The position numbers and the translations under genes were made by a program. Shown one piece after another: positions 51,192 to 61,599 of a stretch of DNA of 64,000 bases; position 1 is the first letter of the stretch; every line of letters starts with the position of its first letter. The notes below the pieces were generated by a model, which worked only from the letters and a program-made list of their open reading frames with translations, did not search any database and had not been told where the DNA came from. Source of the stretch: Symsagittifera roscoffensis (taxonomy: Eukaryota; Xenacoelomorpha; Acoela; Convolutidae); assembly GCF_963678635.1 (NCBI RefSeq), contig NC_087062.1:73933345-73997344 (forward strand). Reading direction: 5' to 3'.

Positions 51192-51985
51192 CTAATTTAT
51201 CTTAATCTCACACTTGTGGAAATACATCACTGCCGAGTATCTAATGAACAAAGGATCCCAGCCATTTGTGAATTCTCTCTGTTGTCTTTCTACCGTGGCT
51301 CTCGCGTGCAGGGAAGGGACTACCAGGGGGCTGTTCATTCCCAGGGTAATTCTTCTCACCGTCGGGAACTCGGGAACGGCAGCGGTAGCACATCCCGCTC
51401 TAGTATCGTTTCCAATTCCTTTTTCGTGAATTCGAAACTCCTCGACCACGCCGGGATTCTCAAGACAACCCTCTTGTCCCTCGTCACTGGATTCAGGTTC
51501 CAAAACTTGGGATAGACCTCGATGGGACCCTCACGTTTTCCTCCCATTCAGCACTGCAGTTGTCCCCTGAAAGTGCACAACACTAGCTCGGGATCCTTGA
51601 CATTTCCAAAAAACACCGTCTCACTCATCTGCGCTCTCAAGTCTTCTTGTCTGCACCAGTTGAGTGCCGACCCATCTAGAATACTGCTCAGGCTCACATG
51701 CACCACCGAGTCTCGATACGCCACCACGAGTGGATCTGGGAATGCATATGTCACTGCTGACCCGTAGACGCAGGTCACCAATTCCCCCAAGCCTCTGATC
51801 ATCCCGACTGGGTCAGATCTCAAGGCCAAACACAAGTCAGTCTGAAAGGTATGCCCCCATTCGCCTCTCTCAACTCTTCTATCGTCTTGGGGTTTCTTTC
51901 CTCGCCCGTTAAGAATCGATTTTGCATCAGCAGGTACTCCACAAGCAACGTCTTCAGTCCGGCAGCACACTTGTACGAATAGGTC
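51192..51985 (-). pseudogene. Upstream ORF of the minus-strand accessory module
   Basis: Frames from about 51,985 (YSYKCAAGLKTLLVEYLLMQ) through 51,548 (LRSDPVGMIRGLGELVTCVY, SLSSILDGSALNWCRQEDL) and 51,547-51,192 (YPKFWNLNPVTRDKRVVLRI). It occupies the position of the SGNH-containing ORF in the plus-strand module but shows no GDS, GTND or DxxH motif. Its 5' end is cut by the LINE fragment at 51,989. Function unknown. Confidence 0.5.
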
Positions 51986-51988
51986 TCC

Positions 51989-52438
51989 ATGGAATACGCA
52001 AATCAGTGTTGGAACCCATACCTGAAAAAGGACAAGATCATGATTGAGAACGTTCAACGGCGGGCGACAAGACTGGTCGCAAACATACAAGAACTTAGTT
52101 ACCCGGAAAGACTGAAAGCTCTGAAACTGCCAACGCTGGAGTATAGAAGGAAGCGCGGAAGAATGATAGAAGTCTTCAAAATTTTGAATGGAATGTACGA
52201 TGCCGCAGCAACGGAAGGACTGCTTACGATCAATGAAAGAGACACCCGAGGAAACCCGTACAAAATTTTTACGAAGAAAACCAAAACAACAGCAAGACAA
52301 AACTTCTTCATTATCGCAGCCATTAACGACTGGAACTCATTGCCTGAAAGAATAATATCGAGCGAGAACGTCAACATAGTCAAAGCAAGACTTGACATAC
52401 TATGGTCCGAAATGTACGACGCATCGTTTTTGGAATGA
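51989..52438 (+). pseudogene. LINE RT C-terminal fragment (CR1/Jockey-like), 5'-truncated
   Basis: 149 codons. MEYANQCWNPYLKKDK, ENVQRRATRLVANIQELSY, RLKALKLPTLEYRRKRGRMI, and AINDWNSLPERIISSENV are the conserved C-terminal region of CR1/Jockey-group RT proteins. The upstream RT is absent, as is usual for incomplete LINE insertion. Ends TGA-equivalent at 52,438. Confidence 0.85.
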
Positions 52439-52518
52439 CGAAATGGACGTCGACGAAAGAGCTGGTCGATAGAGGCCGAAGCCTATAGACCATAATTGAA
52501 CTTGTGAATTTGAACTTG
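52439..52518 (+). other. 3' tail of the LINE fragment
   Basis: Short 3' UTR ending in TTGAACTTGTGAAT repeated about twice (52,495-52,520). Short terminal repeats are usual at CR1-type 3' ends. The LTR fragment follows at once. Confidence 0.55.
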
Positions 52519-52693
52519 TGACTGATGGCCTGAAAGTGGTAACTTTTTACCTTGCCCGAAACAGACCAGAAAATCAACTGGCTAGGTCGAGAGGGTGAAA
52601 AACGAGTAGAATTTAGGTAACTGACGCCGGCCAGTCGTCTATAGGTTCTTTTTCTACGCTCCGTCACCGTGTAGTATTTGGGCGAATATTACA
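52519..52693 (+). repeat. Truncated LTR of the A/P family
   Basis: Matches P 7,021-7,196 and ends GGGCGAATATTACA at 52,693, a proper LTR terminus. Sequence after it differs from all element leaders and lacks the primer-binding site, so 52,694 onward is host DNA. The LTR end is 97 bp before the ASNSD1 coding start. Confidence 0.82.
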
Positions 52694-52777
52694 TTCATTG
52701 ACGCTTTGCCAGTTGTCTGTCGGCTTAGTTTTTAAATACTACAATTGGTAGCCGGCAGTTAATTCTGAACGAAAACG

Positions 52778-52846
52778 ATGTTTCAGATTTATGTGCGGGA
52801 TATTTTGCAGCATATCCGTTCAGTGCTCAAGTGCTCCAGACTTTGA
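52778..52846 (+). promoter_or_regulatory. Possible splice acceptor and overlapping upstream ORF at the ASNSD1 start
   Basis: GATGTTTCAG ends at 52,786, five bases before the MCGI codon, and looks like a 3' splice site, so the coding exon may start at 52,787 with a 5' exon further upstream. If instead the region is transcribed unspliced, ATG at 52,778 opens a 22-codon frame overlapping the main start out of frame. The two readings exclude each other. Confidence 0.4.
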
Positions 52847-54243
52847 TAAGAGTGTGCTTCAGAGACGAGGACCTGATTCGATAGATTATGTCTCAACTGT
52901 CTTTTCGAGTTCAAGTGTAATGTTGTGCGCCTGTGTTCTTCATATTCGCGGAGAAACTTTGGTGCACCAACCTTTGACAGATATTAATGGATCGAAAAAT
53001 ACGCTTCTATTCTGTGGGGAGCTGTATGATGATGATCGTTTTTCAGAAAGTGATACCGATCGTTTTTTCAGTCTCTTGACAGATGGTGTTGATTCTGATG
53101 TTTTGGCAACCTGCAAAAGTATGTTTTCCCCATTTGGTTGATATTATTGGTACAACTAGAGGGTTCCTGTGAAAGCGAATTGTGAAAAAGTTTCCCCACA
53201 TCAAACAATTAGTTGAATTACTTCTCACTGACTGTTTTCTGCATCTAATTGGGCCATCCTCCTTGCGTCCCTTTTCTACTCATTTGATGTTTTTTTTATT
53301 CGGCACCGAATCGCGAAATTTACAAAAATGGAACTCCCGTGTTTTCTATTACACTTTAATTCAGTTTCGAGAAGACTTTCTATTAGGAGTAATGAACGTA
53401 GTGAGGACTCTTATCTCTTATTTAGGAAAAAGTCCTAAAATTTATTTGATTTTTCGCGGTTTGACTTGTGATTTTTTCTTAAGTTAAGTTTATTTCCCTT
53501 GTTGAAAGGAAGGAAAAATCCACTTTCGAAAAGCAAAAATGTAAGTCCCGAAAAACGTGATCGACTTTTAATTTCGAAAATGGAAATTAATTATCAGATA
53601 TCCTAGTGAAATTTTGCCTATTGATCCAGTTTTCTCAAATTGGGTTAATTTAAAAACAAGTGTCCATCATAATTTTTTCTACAAATTCAAAGAGCTTTAA
53701 GGCCATCTATTTTTTTTTCTTCGAAATTCAAAAGTTTTAGATTTTTGAAAAAAAAAAAAACATGTCAGTCTTTGTTTCAGTTTCATTGCGCTCATTACTC
53801 TTTTCCAACTACAATTGTTCTTAATTGCACCAGAAAATATAAAAACCGAGTTTTTGTAGAAAATGTGGATATTTTTTTTAGATCTGAAAGGAGAATTTGC
53901 GTTCATTTTCTTGGAAGTTGATAAACAAATTGTGTGGTTTGGAAGAGACATTTTTGGCCGTCGGAGCTTGATTTTTGAATGTACAGAAAGCTCCAAGGAC
54001 TTCAGATTGACATCGACTTGTGGTGAAAAGATTTTGCATTGTCTGAGAATATTAGCGTGAAAGAATTTGGTTTAAAAAGCTGTAAAACTTTCAGATGGCA
54101 ATTCTAAAGGCTTTGAAGTGCCGTGTGAAGGCATTTTCGGACTTCAACTCATTGACGGATATTCGTTACAGTTTTACCCATACAATTCCTCATTTAATAT
54201 AGCAGCTTCAAACTTCAGCGAATCTTGGAACCAAATTCAGTCA
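52791..54243 (+). CDS. ASNSD1: ASNSD1, asparagine synthetase domain-containing protein 1, first three coding exons
   Basis: Exons 52,791-53,118, 53,882-54,040 (or ending 54,022) and 54,095-54,243. All join in frame with GT-AG introns: GTATGT after 53,118, TTTTTTTAG before 53,882, CTTTCAG before 54,095, GTAAGT after 54,243. The protein starts MCGIFCSI, where Cys2 is the nucleophile of class II glutamine amidotransferases. QRRGPDS and HIRGE follow, and exon 2 gives IVWFGRDIFGRRSL, the form typical of ASNSD1 rather than true asparagine synthetase. Exon 3 has VPCEGIFGLQL. The C-terminal synthetase domain is not in the window. No stops or shifts in the three exons, so the gene may be live. Confidence 0.82.
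53119..53881 (+). other. ASNSD1 intron 1 (of those seen)
   Basis: 763 bp with AT-rich and poly-A/T runs. 53,480-53,830 is repeated at 61,600-61,930. The small frame 53,182-53,487 shows no conserved motif and is not called. Confidence 0.7.
53480..53830. repeat. Intronic repeat, first copy
   Basis: Aligns with 61,600-61,930: CGTGATCG, GGGTTAATTT, AGAGCTTTAAGGCC, GAAATTCAAAAGTT and CTCTTTTCCAACT in the same order. About 70-75% identical by eye. Could be an old duplication of this intron or a dispersed repeat. Confidence 0.6.
53882..54040 (+). CDS. ASNSD1: ASNSD1 exon 2
   Basis: Acceptor TTTTTTTAG at 53,881. Encodes GEFAFIFLEVDKQIVWFGRD and IFGRRSLIFE. Two donors fit the phase, GTCTGA after 54,040 and GTGAAA after 54,022. 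The longer exon gives a spacing to the next motif (EVP) closer to what I expect for the family. Confidence 0.78.
54095..54243 (+). CDS. ASNSD1: ASNSD1 exon 3
   Basis: After CTTTCAG. Encodes GNSKGFEVPCEGIFGLQLID and GYSLQFYPYNSSF, ending at a consensus GTAAGT donor in phase 0. Further exons would lie beyond the LINE and probably beyond the window. Confidence 0.75.
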
Positions 54244-54520
54244 GTAAGTTTGTTTGAAAGAAAATTTTAATTAATTCATTTATTAATTCATGTATCCCTG
54301 GGCTATTCATCATGTTTGCTTAAATTTTCTGTGGAATTTTCTTTTTTGTTTGGTCAAATATTTGTACATCACGGTTTATATCTGTAAACTAAGAATCTCG
54401 ATGGGACGCGCAATAAAAGGCACTCATGAATCAAATTTAGCTTTTAATCTGAAATGAGCTTTCGAAGACATCGTTGCTCGATATTTACTTGGATTTCAAA
54501 CAAAGTTTTCACATCGACTG
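54244..54520 (+). other. ASNSD1 intron between exon 3 and the LINE
   Basis: AT-rich, no gene seen. The intron extends at least to 61,520 and contains the LINE. Confidence 0.6.
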
Positions 54521-54580
54521 AGAAAGAAAGAAAGAAAGTTTGAATTAATTCTCGAAAAACAAACAAACAAACAGAGTTTA
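54521..54580. repeat. AAAG and AAAC microsatellites at the LINE 3' end
   Basis: GAAAGAAAGAAAG (54,524-54,538) and ACAAACAAACAAAC (54,559-54,573). On the minus strand they are TTTG- and TTTC-type tails just after the LINE stop at 54,593, as commonly seen at LINE 3' ends. Confidence 0.6.
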
Positions 54581-54592
54581 CAAGGAAGATTA

Positions 54593-55047
54593 CTATCTTC
54601 CGTATTGTCTAAGGGCACGTGCTGGGAAGATACGCAAATTTTGTTCTAGTTTAGTTCTGCAGGTAACATTCCGGGGTCGAAGAGAATCTGTTGAATAGGC
54701 TTGACGGGGAGGAAGGAGAGAGTGCAGGATATGATTAGGGTGTTTGGTACGTTCAAGTAAAAGAATATCATTCTTTTCGTTCATTTCTATGATTGGAGTG
54801 ACGTGATCGATTATACCTAAACTTCTGGCCATCAATTGATTTTGTCTATCTGAGCAATGGTATTACTTGTGGCCGATGCATAGACTCTGATGCAAAATCT
54901 GAAGTTGCTAGCGATGAGTGTTACATACAGATTCGATATTTCATGTCTCGGGAACCCTAAGCATTTTAGTCTGAAGAGCAGAAAGCAAAAACTTGTCTCT
55001 TTCCTGCAAAGTTTCAATATATATAAGGTGAAAAAAAAAATTTGCAT
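54593..55047 (-). pseudogene. LINE RT thumb and C-terminal tail
   Basis: Frame 55,047-54,832 has YILKLCRKETSFCFLLFRLK and VTLIASNFRFCIRVYASATS. Frame 54,835-54,593 has SLGIIDHVTPIIEMNEKNDI and RTKLEQNLRIFPARALRQYG, the usual C-terminal end of this LINE group. One frameshift lies between them. It is the single-copy end of the RT beyond the array. Confidence 0.75.
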
Positions 55048-58000
55048 CCAATAGTAGTCTCAATACTTTCATTTCATCGACAACTTGTAGGTGTGGATGG
55101 ACCACGGGCGGTATATTGTTATTTCTAAATTATATGGTCATGACTTTTGACTTTCCTTCATTGATAATAAAGTCATTAGTTCTGCACCAATCTCAGAGAG
55201 ATTAACAAGGCCTGATCGAGGTGATCTCCATTTTGAGTTCCAGGTAGGAAAATGTTGCTATCATCTGCAAATTTAGTTCTACAACCAATATACTCTTAAT
55301 TGAAATCCCATGTAGCAATGTTCTGTGAAGAACTGACGATTTTTAAGGAAGTCAGCTATCCAGTTGATACCCTAAGAAAGGAACCCTAAGCATTTTAGTC
55401 TGATGGAACTCTAAGCATTTTAGTCTGAAGAGCAGAAAGCACAAACTTGTCTTTTTCCTGCAAAGTTTCAATATATAGTCTGAAAAAGATAAATTTTCAT
55501 CCAATACTAATCTCAATACTTTCATTTCATCGACAACTTGTAGGTCTGGATGGAACACGGGCGGTATATTGTTATTTCTAATTTATATGGTCATGACTTT
55601 TGACTTTCCTTCATTGATAATAAAGTCATTAGTTCTGCACCAATCTCAGAGAGATTAACAAGGCCTGATCGAGGTGATCTCCATTTTGAGTTCCAGGTAG
55701 GACAATGTTACTATCATCTGCAAATTTAGTTATACAACCAATATGCTCTTCTTAATTCAAATCCCATGTAGCAATGTTCTGTGAAGAACTGACGATTTTT
55801 AAGGAAGTCAGTATCCAGTTGATACCCTAAGAAAGGAACCCTAAGCATTTTAGTCTGATGGAACTCTAAGCATTTTAGTCTGAAGAGCAGCAAGCACAAA
55901 CTTGTCTCTTTTCTGCAAAGTTTCAATATAAAGTCTGAAAAAGATAAATTTTCATCCAATACTAATCTCAATACTTTCATTCCATCGACAAATTGTAGGT
56001 CTGGATGGACCACGGGCGGTATTTTGTTCTTTCTAAATTATATGGTCATGACTTTTGACTTTCTTTCATTGATAATAAAGTCATTAGTTCTGCACCAATC
56101 TCAGAGAGATTAACAAGGCCTGATCGAGGTGATCTCCATTTTGAGTTCCAGGTAGGACAATGTTACTATCATCTGCAAATTTAGTTATACAACCAATATG
56201 CTCTTCTTAATTCAAATCCCATGTAGCAATGTTCTGTGAAGAACTGACGATTTTTAAGGAAGTCAGTATCCAGTTGATACCCTAAGAAAGGAACCCTAAG
56301 CATTTTAGTCTGATGGAACTCTAAGCATTTTAGTCTGAAGAGCAGAAAGCACAAACTTGTCTTTTTCCTGCAAAGTTTCAATATATAGTCTGAAAAAGAT
56401 AAATTTTCATCCAATACTAATCTCAATACTTTCATTTCATCGACAACTTGTAGGTCTGGATGGAACACGGGCGGTATATTGTTATTTCTAATTTATATGG
56501 TCATGACTTTTGACTTTCCTTCATTGATAATAAAGTCATTAGTTCTGCACCAATCTCAGAGAGATTAACAAGGCCTGATCGAGGTGATCTCCATTTTGAG
56601 TTCCAGGTAGGACAATGTTACTATCATCTGCAAATTTAGTTATACAACCAATATGCTCTTCTTAATTCAAATCCCATGTAGCAATGTTCTGTGAAGAACT
56701 GACGATTTTTAAGGAAGTCAGTATCCAGTTGATACCCTAAGAAAGGAACCCTAAGCATTTTAGTCTGATGGAACTCTAAGCATTTTAGTCTGAAGAGCAG
56801 CAAGCACAAACTTGTCTCTTTTCTGCAAAGTTTCAATATAAAGTCTGAAAAAGATAAATTTTCATCCAATACTAATCTCAATACTTTCATTCCATCGACA
56901 AATTGTAGGTCTGGATGGACCACGGGCGGTATTTTGTTCTTTCTAAATTATATGGTCATGACTTTTGACTTTCTTTCATTGATAATAAAGTCATTAGTTC
57001 TGCACCAATCTCAGAGAGATTAACAAGGCCTGATCGAGGTGATCTCCATTTTGAGTTCCAGGTAGGACAATGTTACTATCATCTGCAAATTTAGTTATAC
57101 AACCAATATGCTCTTCTTAATTCAAATCCCATGTAGCAATGTTCTGTGAAGAACTGACGATTTTTAAGGAAGTCAGTATCCAGTTGATACCCTAAGAAAG
57201 GAACCCTAAGCATTTTAGTCTGATGGAACTCTAAGCATTTTAGTCTGAAGAGCAGCAAGCACAAACTTGTCTCTTTTCTGCAAAGTTTCAATATAAAGTC
57301 TGAAAAAGATAAATTTTCATCCAATACTAATCTCAATACTTTCATTCCATCGACAAATTGTAGGTCTGGATGGACCACGGGCGGTATTTTGTTCTTTCTA
57401 AATTATATGGTCATGACTTTTGACTTTCCTTCATTGATAATAAAGTCATTAGTTCTGCACCAATCTCAGAGAGATTAACAAGGCCTGATCGAGGTGATCT
57501 CCATTTTGAGTTCCAGGTAGGACAATGTTACTATCATCTGCAAATTTAGTTATACAACCAATATGCTCTTCTTAATTCAAATCCCATGTAGCAATGTTCT
57601 GTGAAGAACTGACAATTTTTAAGGAAGTCAGTATCCAGTTGATACCCTAAGAAAGGAACCCTAAGCATTTTAGTCTGATGGAACTCTAAGCATTTTAGTC
57701 TGAAGAGCAGCAAGCACAAACTTGTCTCTTTTCTGCAAAGTTTCAATATAAAGTCTGAAAAAGATAAATTTTCATCCAATACTAATCTCAATACTTTCAT
57801 TCCATCGACAAATTGTAGGTCTGGATGGACCACGGGCGGTATTTTGTTCTTTCTAAATTATATGGTCATGACTTTTGACTTTCTTTCATTGATAATAAAG
57901 TCATTAGTTCTGCACCAATCTCAGAGAGATTAACTAGGCCTGATCGAGGTGATCTCCTTTTGAGTTCTAGATAGGACAATGTTGCTATCATCTGCAAATT

Positions 58001-59990
58001 TAGTTATACAACCAATATGCTCTTCTTAATTGAAATCCCATGTAGCAATGTTCTGTGAAGAACTGACGATTTTTAAGGAAGTCAGCTATCCAATTGATAC
58101 CCTAAGCAAGGAACCCTAAGCATTTTAGTCTGATGGAACCCTAAGCATTTTAGTCTGATGGAACCCTAAGCATTTTAGTCTGAAGAGCAGAAAGCACAAA
58201 CTTGTCTCTTTTCTGCAAAGTTTCAATATATAGTCTGAAAAAGATAAATTTTCATCCAATACTAATCTCAATACTTTCATTTCATCGACAAATTGTAGGT
58301 CTAGATGGACCACGGGCGGAATATTGTTCTTTCTAAATTATATGGTCATGACTTTTGACTTTCCTTCATTGATAATAAAGTCATTAGTTCTGCGCCAATC
58401 TCAGAGAGATTAACTAGGCCTGATCGAGGTGATCTCCTTTTGAGTTCTAGATAGGACAATGTTGCTATCATCTGCAAATTTAGTTATACAACCAATATGC
58501 TCTTCTTAATTGAAATCCCATGTAGCAATGTTCTGTGAAGAACTGACGATTTTTAAGGAAGTCAGCTATCCAGTTGATACCCTAAGCAAGGAACCCTAAG
58601 CATTTTAGTCTGATGGAACCCTAAGCATTTTAGTCTGAAGAGCAGAAAGCACAAACTTGTCTCTTTTCTGCAAAGTTTCAATATATAGTCTGAAAAAGAT
58701 AAATTTTCATCCAATACTAGTCTCAATACTTTCATTTCATCGACAACTTGTAGGTCTGGATGGAACACGGGCGGTATATTGTTATTTCTAATTTAAATGG
58801 TCATGACTTTTGACTTTCCTTCATTGATAATAAAGTCATTAGTTCTGCACCAATCTCAGAGAGATTCACAAGGCCTGATCGAGGTGATCTCCATTTTGAG
58901 TTCCAGGTAGGACAATGTTGCTATCATCTGCAAATTTACTTATACAACCAATATGCTCTTCTTAATTCAATTCCCATGTAGCAATGTTCTGTGAAGAACT
59001 GACAATTTTTAAGGAAGTCAGCTATCCAGTTGATACCCTAAGAAAGGAACCCTAAGCATTTTAGTCTGATGGAACCCTAAGCATTTTAGTCTGATGGAAC
59101 CCTAAGCATTTTAGTCTGAAGAGCAGCAAGCACAAACTTGTCTCTTTTCTGCAAAGTTTCAATATATAGTCTGAAAAAAATAAATTTTCCAATACTAATC
59201 TCAATACTTTCATTTCATCGACAAATTGTAGGTCTGGATGGACCACGGCGGTATATTGTTTTTCTAAATTATATGGTCATGACTTTTGACTTTCCTTCAT
59301 TGATAATAAAGTCATTAGTTCTGCACCAATCTCAGAGAGATTAACTAGGCCTGATCGAGGTGATCTCCTTTTGAGTTCTAGATAGGAGAATGTTGCTATC
59401 ATCTGCAAATTTAGTTATACAACCAATATGCTCTTCTTAATTTAAATCCCATGTAGCAATGTTCTGTGAAGAACTGACGATTTTTAAGGAAGTCAGCTAT
59501 CCAGTTGATACCCTAAGCAAGGAACCCTAAGCATTTTAGTCTGATGGAACCCTAAGCATTTTAGTCTGATGGAACCCTAAGCATTTTAGTCTGAAGAGCA
59601 GAAAGCACAAACTTGTCTCTTTTCTGCAAAGTTTCAATATATAGTCTGAAAAAGATAAATTTTCATCCAATACTAGTCTCAATACTTTCATTTCATCGAC
59701 AACTTGTAGGTCTGGATGGAACACGGGCGGTATATTGTTATTTCTATTATATATGGTCATGACTTTTGACTTTCCTTCATTGATAATAAAGTCATTAGTT
59801 CTGCACCAATCTCAGAGAGATTCACAAGGCCTGATCGAGGTGATCTCCATTTTGAGTTCCAGGTAGGACAATGTTGCTATCATCTGCTAATTTAGTTATA
59901 CAATCAATATGCTCTTCTTAATTCAAATCTCATGTAGCAATGTTCTGTGAAGAACTGACGATTTTTAAGGAAATCAGCTATCCAGTTGAT
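54960..59990 (-). repeat. Tandem array of ~455-bp units derived from LINE RT
   Basis: Eleven units, marked by the VVHPDLQ or VFHPDLQ codons at 55,106, 55,558, 56,013, 56,468, 56,923, 57,378, 57,833, 58,313, 58,768, 59,246 and 59,724. Spacings are 452, 455, 455, 455, 455, 455, 480, 455, 478 and 478. Each unit codes (minus strand) a piece of RT: WIADFLKNRQFFTEH-like (or its remnant), KFADDSN with the catalytic Asp pair, MKVLRLVLDENLSFSD and LKLCRKETSLC. The longer units hold one more copy of a 24-25-bp phrase (GGAACCCTAAGCATTTTAGT). Confidence 0.93.
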
Positions 59991-60271
59991 GGCATATGGA
60001 TTGATGGCAGGTTCTATGAGACCCAGATTTCCCATGCAAGTTACATGCTGAGCTCGATCAGAAGCCTTGCTGAAGTCTATAGGCATAATTCTGGTGTAAT
60101 CATATCCTTGTTCATCGAAACTAGAACACCCTTTTCTAAACCCATGTTGATTTGAAGGTAACCAATCGTTGTAAATTGTTCGAGGTATTTTTTCAGAATG
60201 ATACGCTCAAATAGTCTGGACACCACTGATGTGATTGAGATTGGCCTGAACTCGTTGAAAGGTTTGAGCAT
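59904..60271 (-). pseudogene. LINE RT N-terminal part
   Basis: Frame 60,271-60,077 has FRPISITSVVSRLFERIILK, frame 60,086-59,904 has MPIDFSKASDRAQHV and NWIADFLKNRQFFTEH, both conserved RT blocks (fingers and first palm Asp). After TEHCYM the usual GVPQGS block is missing and the sequence jumps to the FADD region. The same deletion is in every array unit. Confidence 0.78.
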
Positions 60272-60279
60272 TTAGCAAC

Positions 60280-60760
60280 AGGCACAATGTTCGAGAGCTT
60301 GAAGGATACCGTTACTTTCCCTAGAAGCCGTCCCTTTTTTTTTTTTACTTCTAGTCAGGTTGATTTGTTTTTTCTTTTGTATCTCAGCTTCCAGTGATGA
60401 ATTCTCTTTGTTTTGTTCTTAGTTTGTATTTTTTTGCGCAACAGTCTCTTGAGATAAGTTGTCATGAAGGTTGGATCATTGCTGCTTATTTTGACTGTTT
60501 TGAGTGGTCAGTACTTGTCCAAAAGACCAAGGAGAAGCGTTTGGAGATCGTAGGAGGCTTTATCTATGTTGTCGAAGCCTATTTTTTTCCTTTATTCTGA
60601 TGGAGTCTAAGTTTAAACCAAAACGGATTCTCTCTGTGTTGCTTACGGTGACTTTCGTTGTAGGTTCTTGAGGGCTTGCAGAACAGCGCCAGATGATCTG
60701 TAGTCAAATGGGTTTGAAGTAGTACAGGGTTCTAGTAGCCTTCCTTGCTTGTACAAAAAT
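60280..60760 (-). pseudogene. LINE endonuclease-RT connection
   Basis: Reads in pieces such as VKISSNDPTFMTTYLKRLLRK, trimmed by stops, the usual join where P-x-MT-x-LK occurs. Contains a long poly-T (60,333-60,346). Confidence 0.55.
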
Positions 60761-61520
60761 TTTTATCCAAGGTATTATTGTTTCTTGTCGCAGGTGTTGG
60801 AAGTTTTTCTAAATCGGAGAAATTCTCTAGGAGAGTATCGTCAATTATATTGAAATCTCCGGCAATGAGAACATGAGAATAAGGATGTTCGATAAGCTTT
60901 CGTTCACGCACATTGATTAGATAGTCAGCCATCTAGATTAGATAGTCAGCCTGGTTAGGCACATCTCTCTTAACACGAGGGTCATGCGTTCGAATTCCGC
61001 TTCGGTCATGGCTGGAGGGGTCCCAGTGTCATCCGCCTCCTCAAGGTGGGACCGGCTGCGGCAAAATGGATGACATCTCCCCCTCCCCCACGGTTGGTAC
61101 TGCACTGAGCAGGCCGGGGGCAAATAAAAAAAAAATAAAAAAAAAATAGTCAGCCAAAACCTTGTCTGCTTTAGAATCCGGCGGGTAGTAGACGCAACCA
61201 TGAACCAAAAACTTATTCGCAACCTGAACTCGTATTCAGAGAGATTCTGCTATAGAAACTTCCGTCACTTTTAGGCTAGGAAAGGTTTCTGCAACAATTT
61301 CGTTTCTCACAAACATGCATACTCCACCTCCCCCTGTTTTACCAGTTGAATCGAAGTCTCTGTCACTCCGCAAAAGGTTGTATCCATCAATGGTCAGGAC
61401 AAATCGGTGATATCATTATTCAGCCAGGTTTCAGTTATCATATAGATGTCAGGTTTAATGTATCCAATGTAAGTCATGAGATCCCTCCCTTCTTTTTAAA
61501 GAGCGGGCATTAATTAATTT
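60732..61520 (-). pseudogene. LINE apurinic-like endonuclease, interrupted by a SINE
   Basis: NARSL near 61,500, KPDIYMITETWL near 61,450, SDRDFDSTGKTGGGGVCMFV near 61,340, VHGCVYYPPDS near 61,180 and HVLIAGDFNI near 60,860 are the motifs of the APE-type endonuclease that nicks target DNA. Frame changes near 61,480 and 61,400 and a stop near 61,240. The SINE (60,931-61,145) splits KVLADYLIN. Confidence 0.78.
60931..61145 (+). mobile_element. tRNA-derived SINE
   Basis: About 215 bp. TAGTCAGCCTGGTTAGGCAC resembles a tRNA A box and GCGTTCGAATTCC a B box (about 61,029), then an unrelated body and an A-rich tail (61,125-61,145). It is flanked by ATAGTCAGCC at 60,921-60,930 and 61,146-61,155, a 10-bp target-site duplication. 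Removing it restores the endonuclease frame locally. Confidence 0.82.
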
Positions 61521-61599
61521 TCTCAGAGAGCAAAGGATCTCAGCAAACCTTTCCATGAAATTATCATAATTAGATATCAAGGATTTAATTTCTAGTCAG

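Larger units (their letters stand above)
54540..61520 (-). mobile_element. CR1/Jockey-group LINE with internal tandem array
   Basis: On the minus strand: endonuclease (61,520-60,780), endonuclease-RT connection (60,760-60,280), RT start (60,271-59,904), a tandem array of an RT segment (59,990-54,960), RT thumb (55,047-54,840) and C-terminal tail (54,835-54,593). Outer ends are normal LINE sequence, so the array lies inside one insertion. Several frameshifts; a SINE sits in the endonuclease. It lies in an ASNSD1 intron in antisense orientation. Confidence 0.85.

Noticed and set aside
52791-54243. Asparagine synthetase (ASNS)
   Set aside because: MCGI fits both, but the phrase WFGRDIFGRRSL is of the ASNSD1 type, not the ASNS type.
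54960-59990. CRISPR-like array
   Set aside because: The repeats are ~455 bp, contain RT code and are continuous with a LINE; there are no short repeats with unique spacers.
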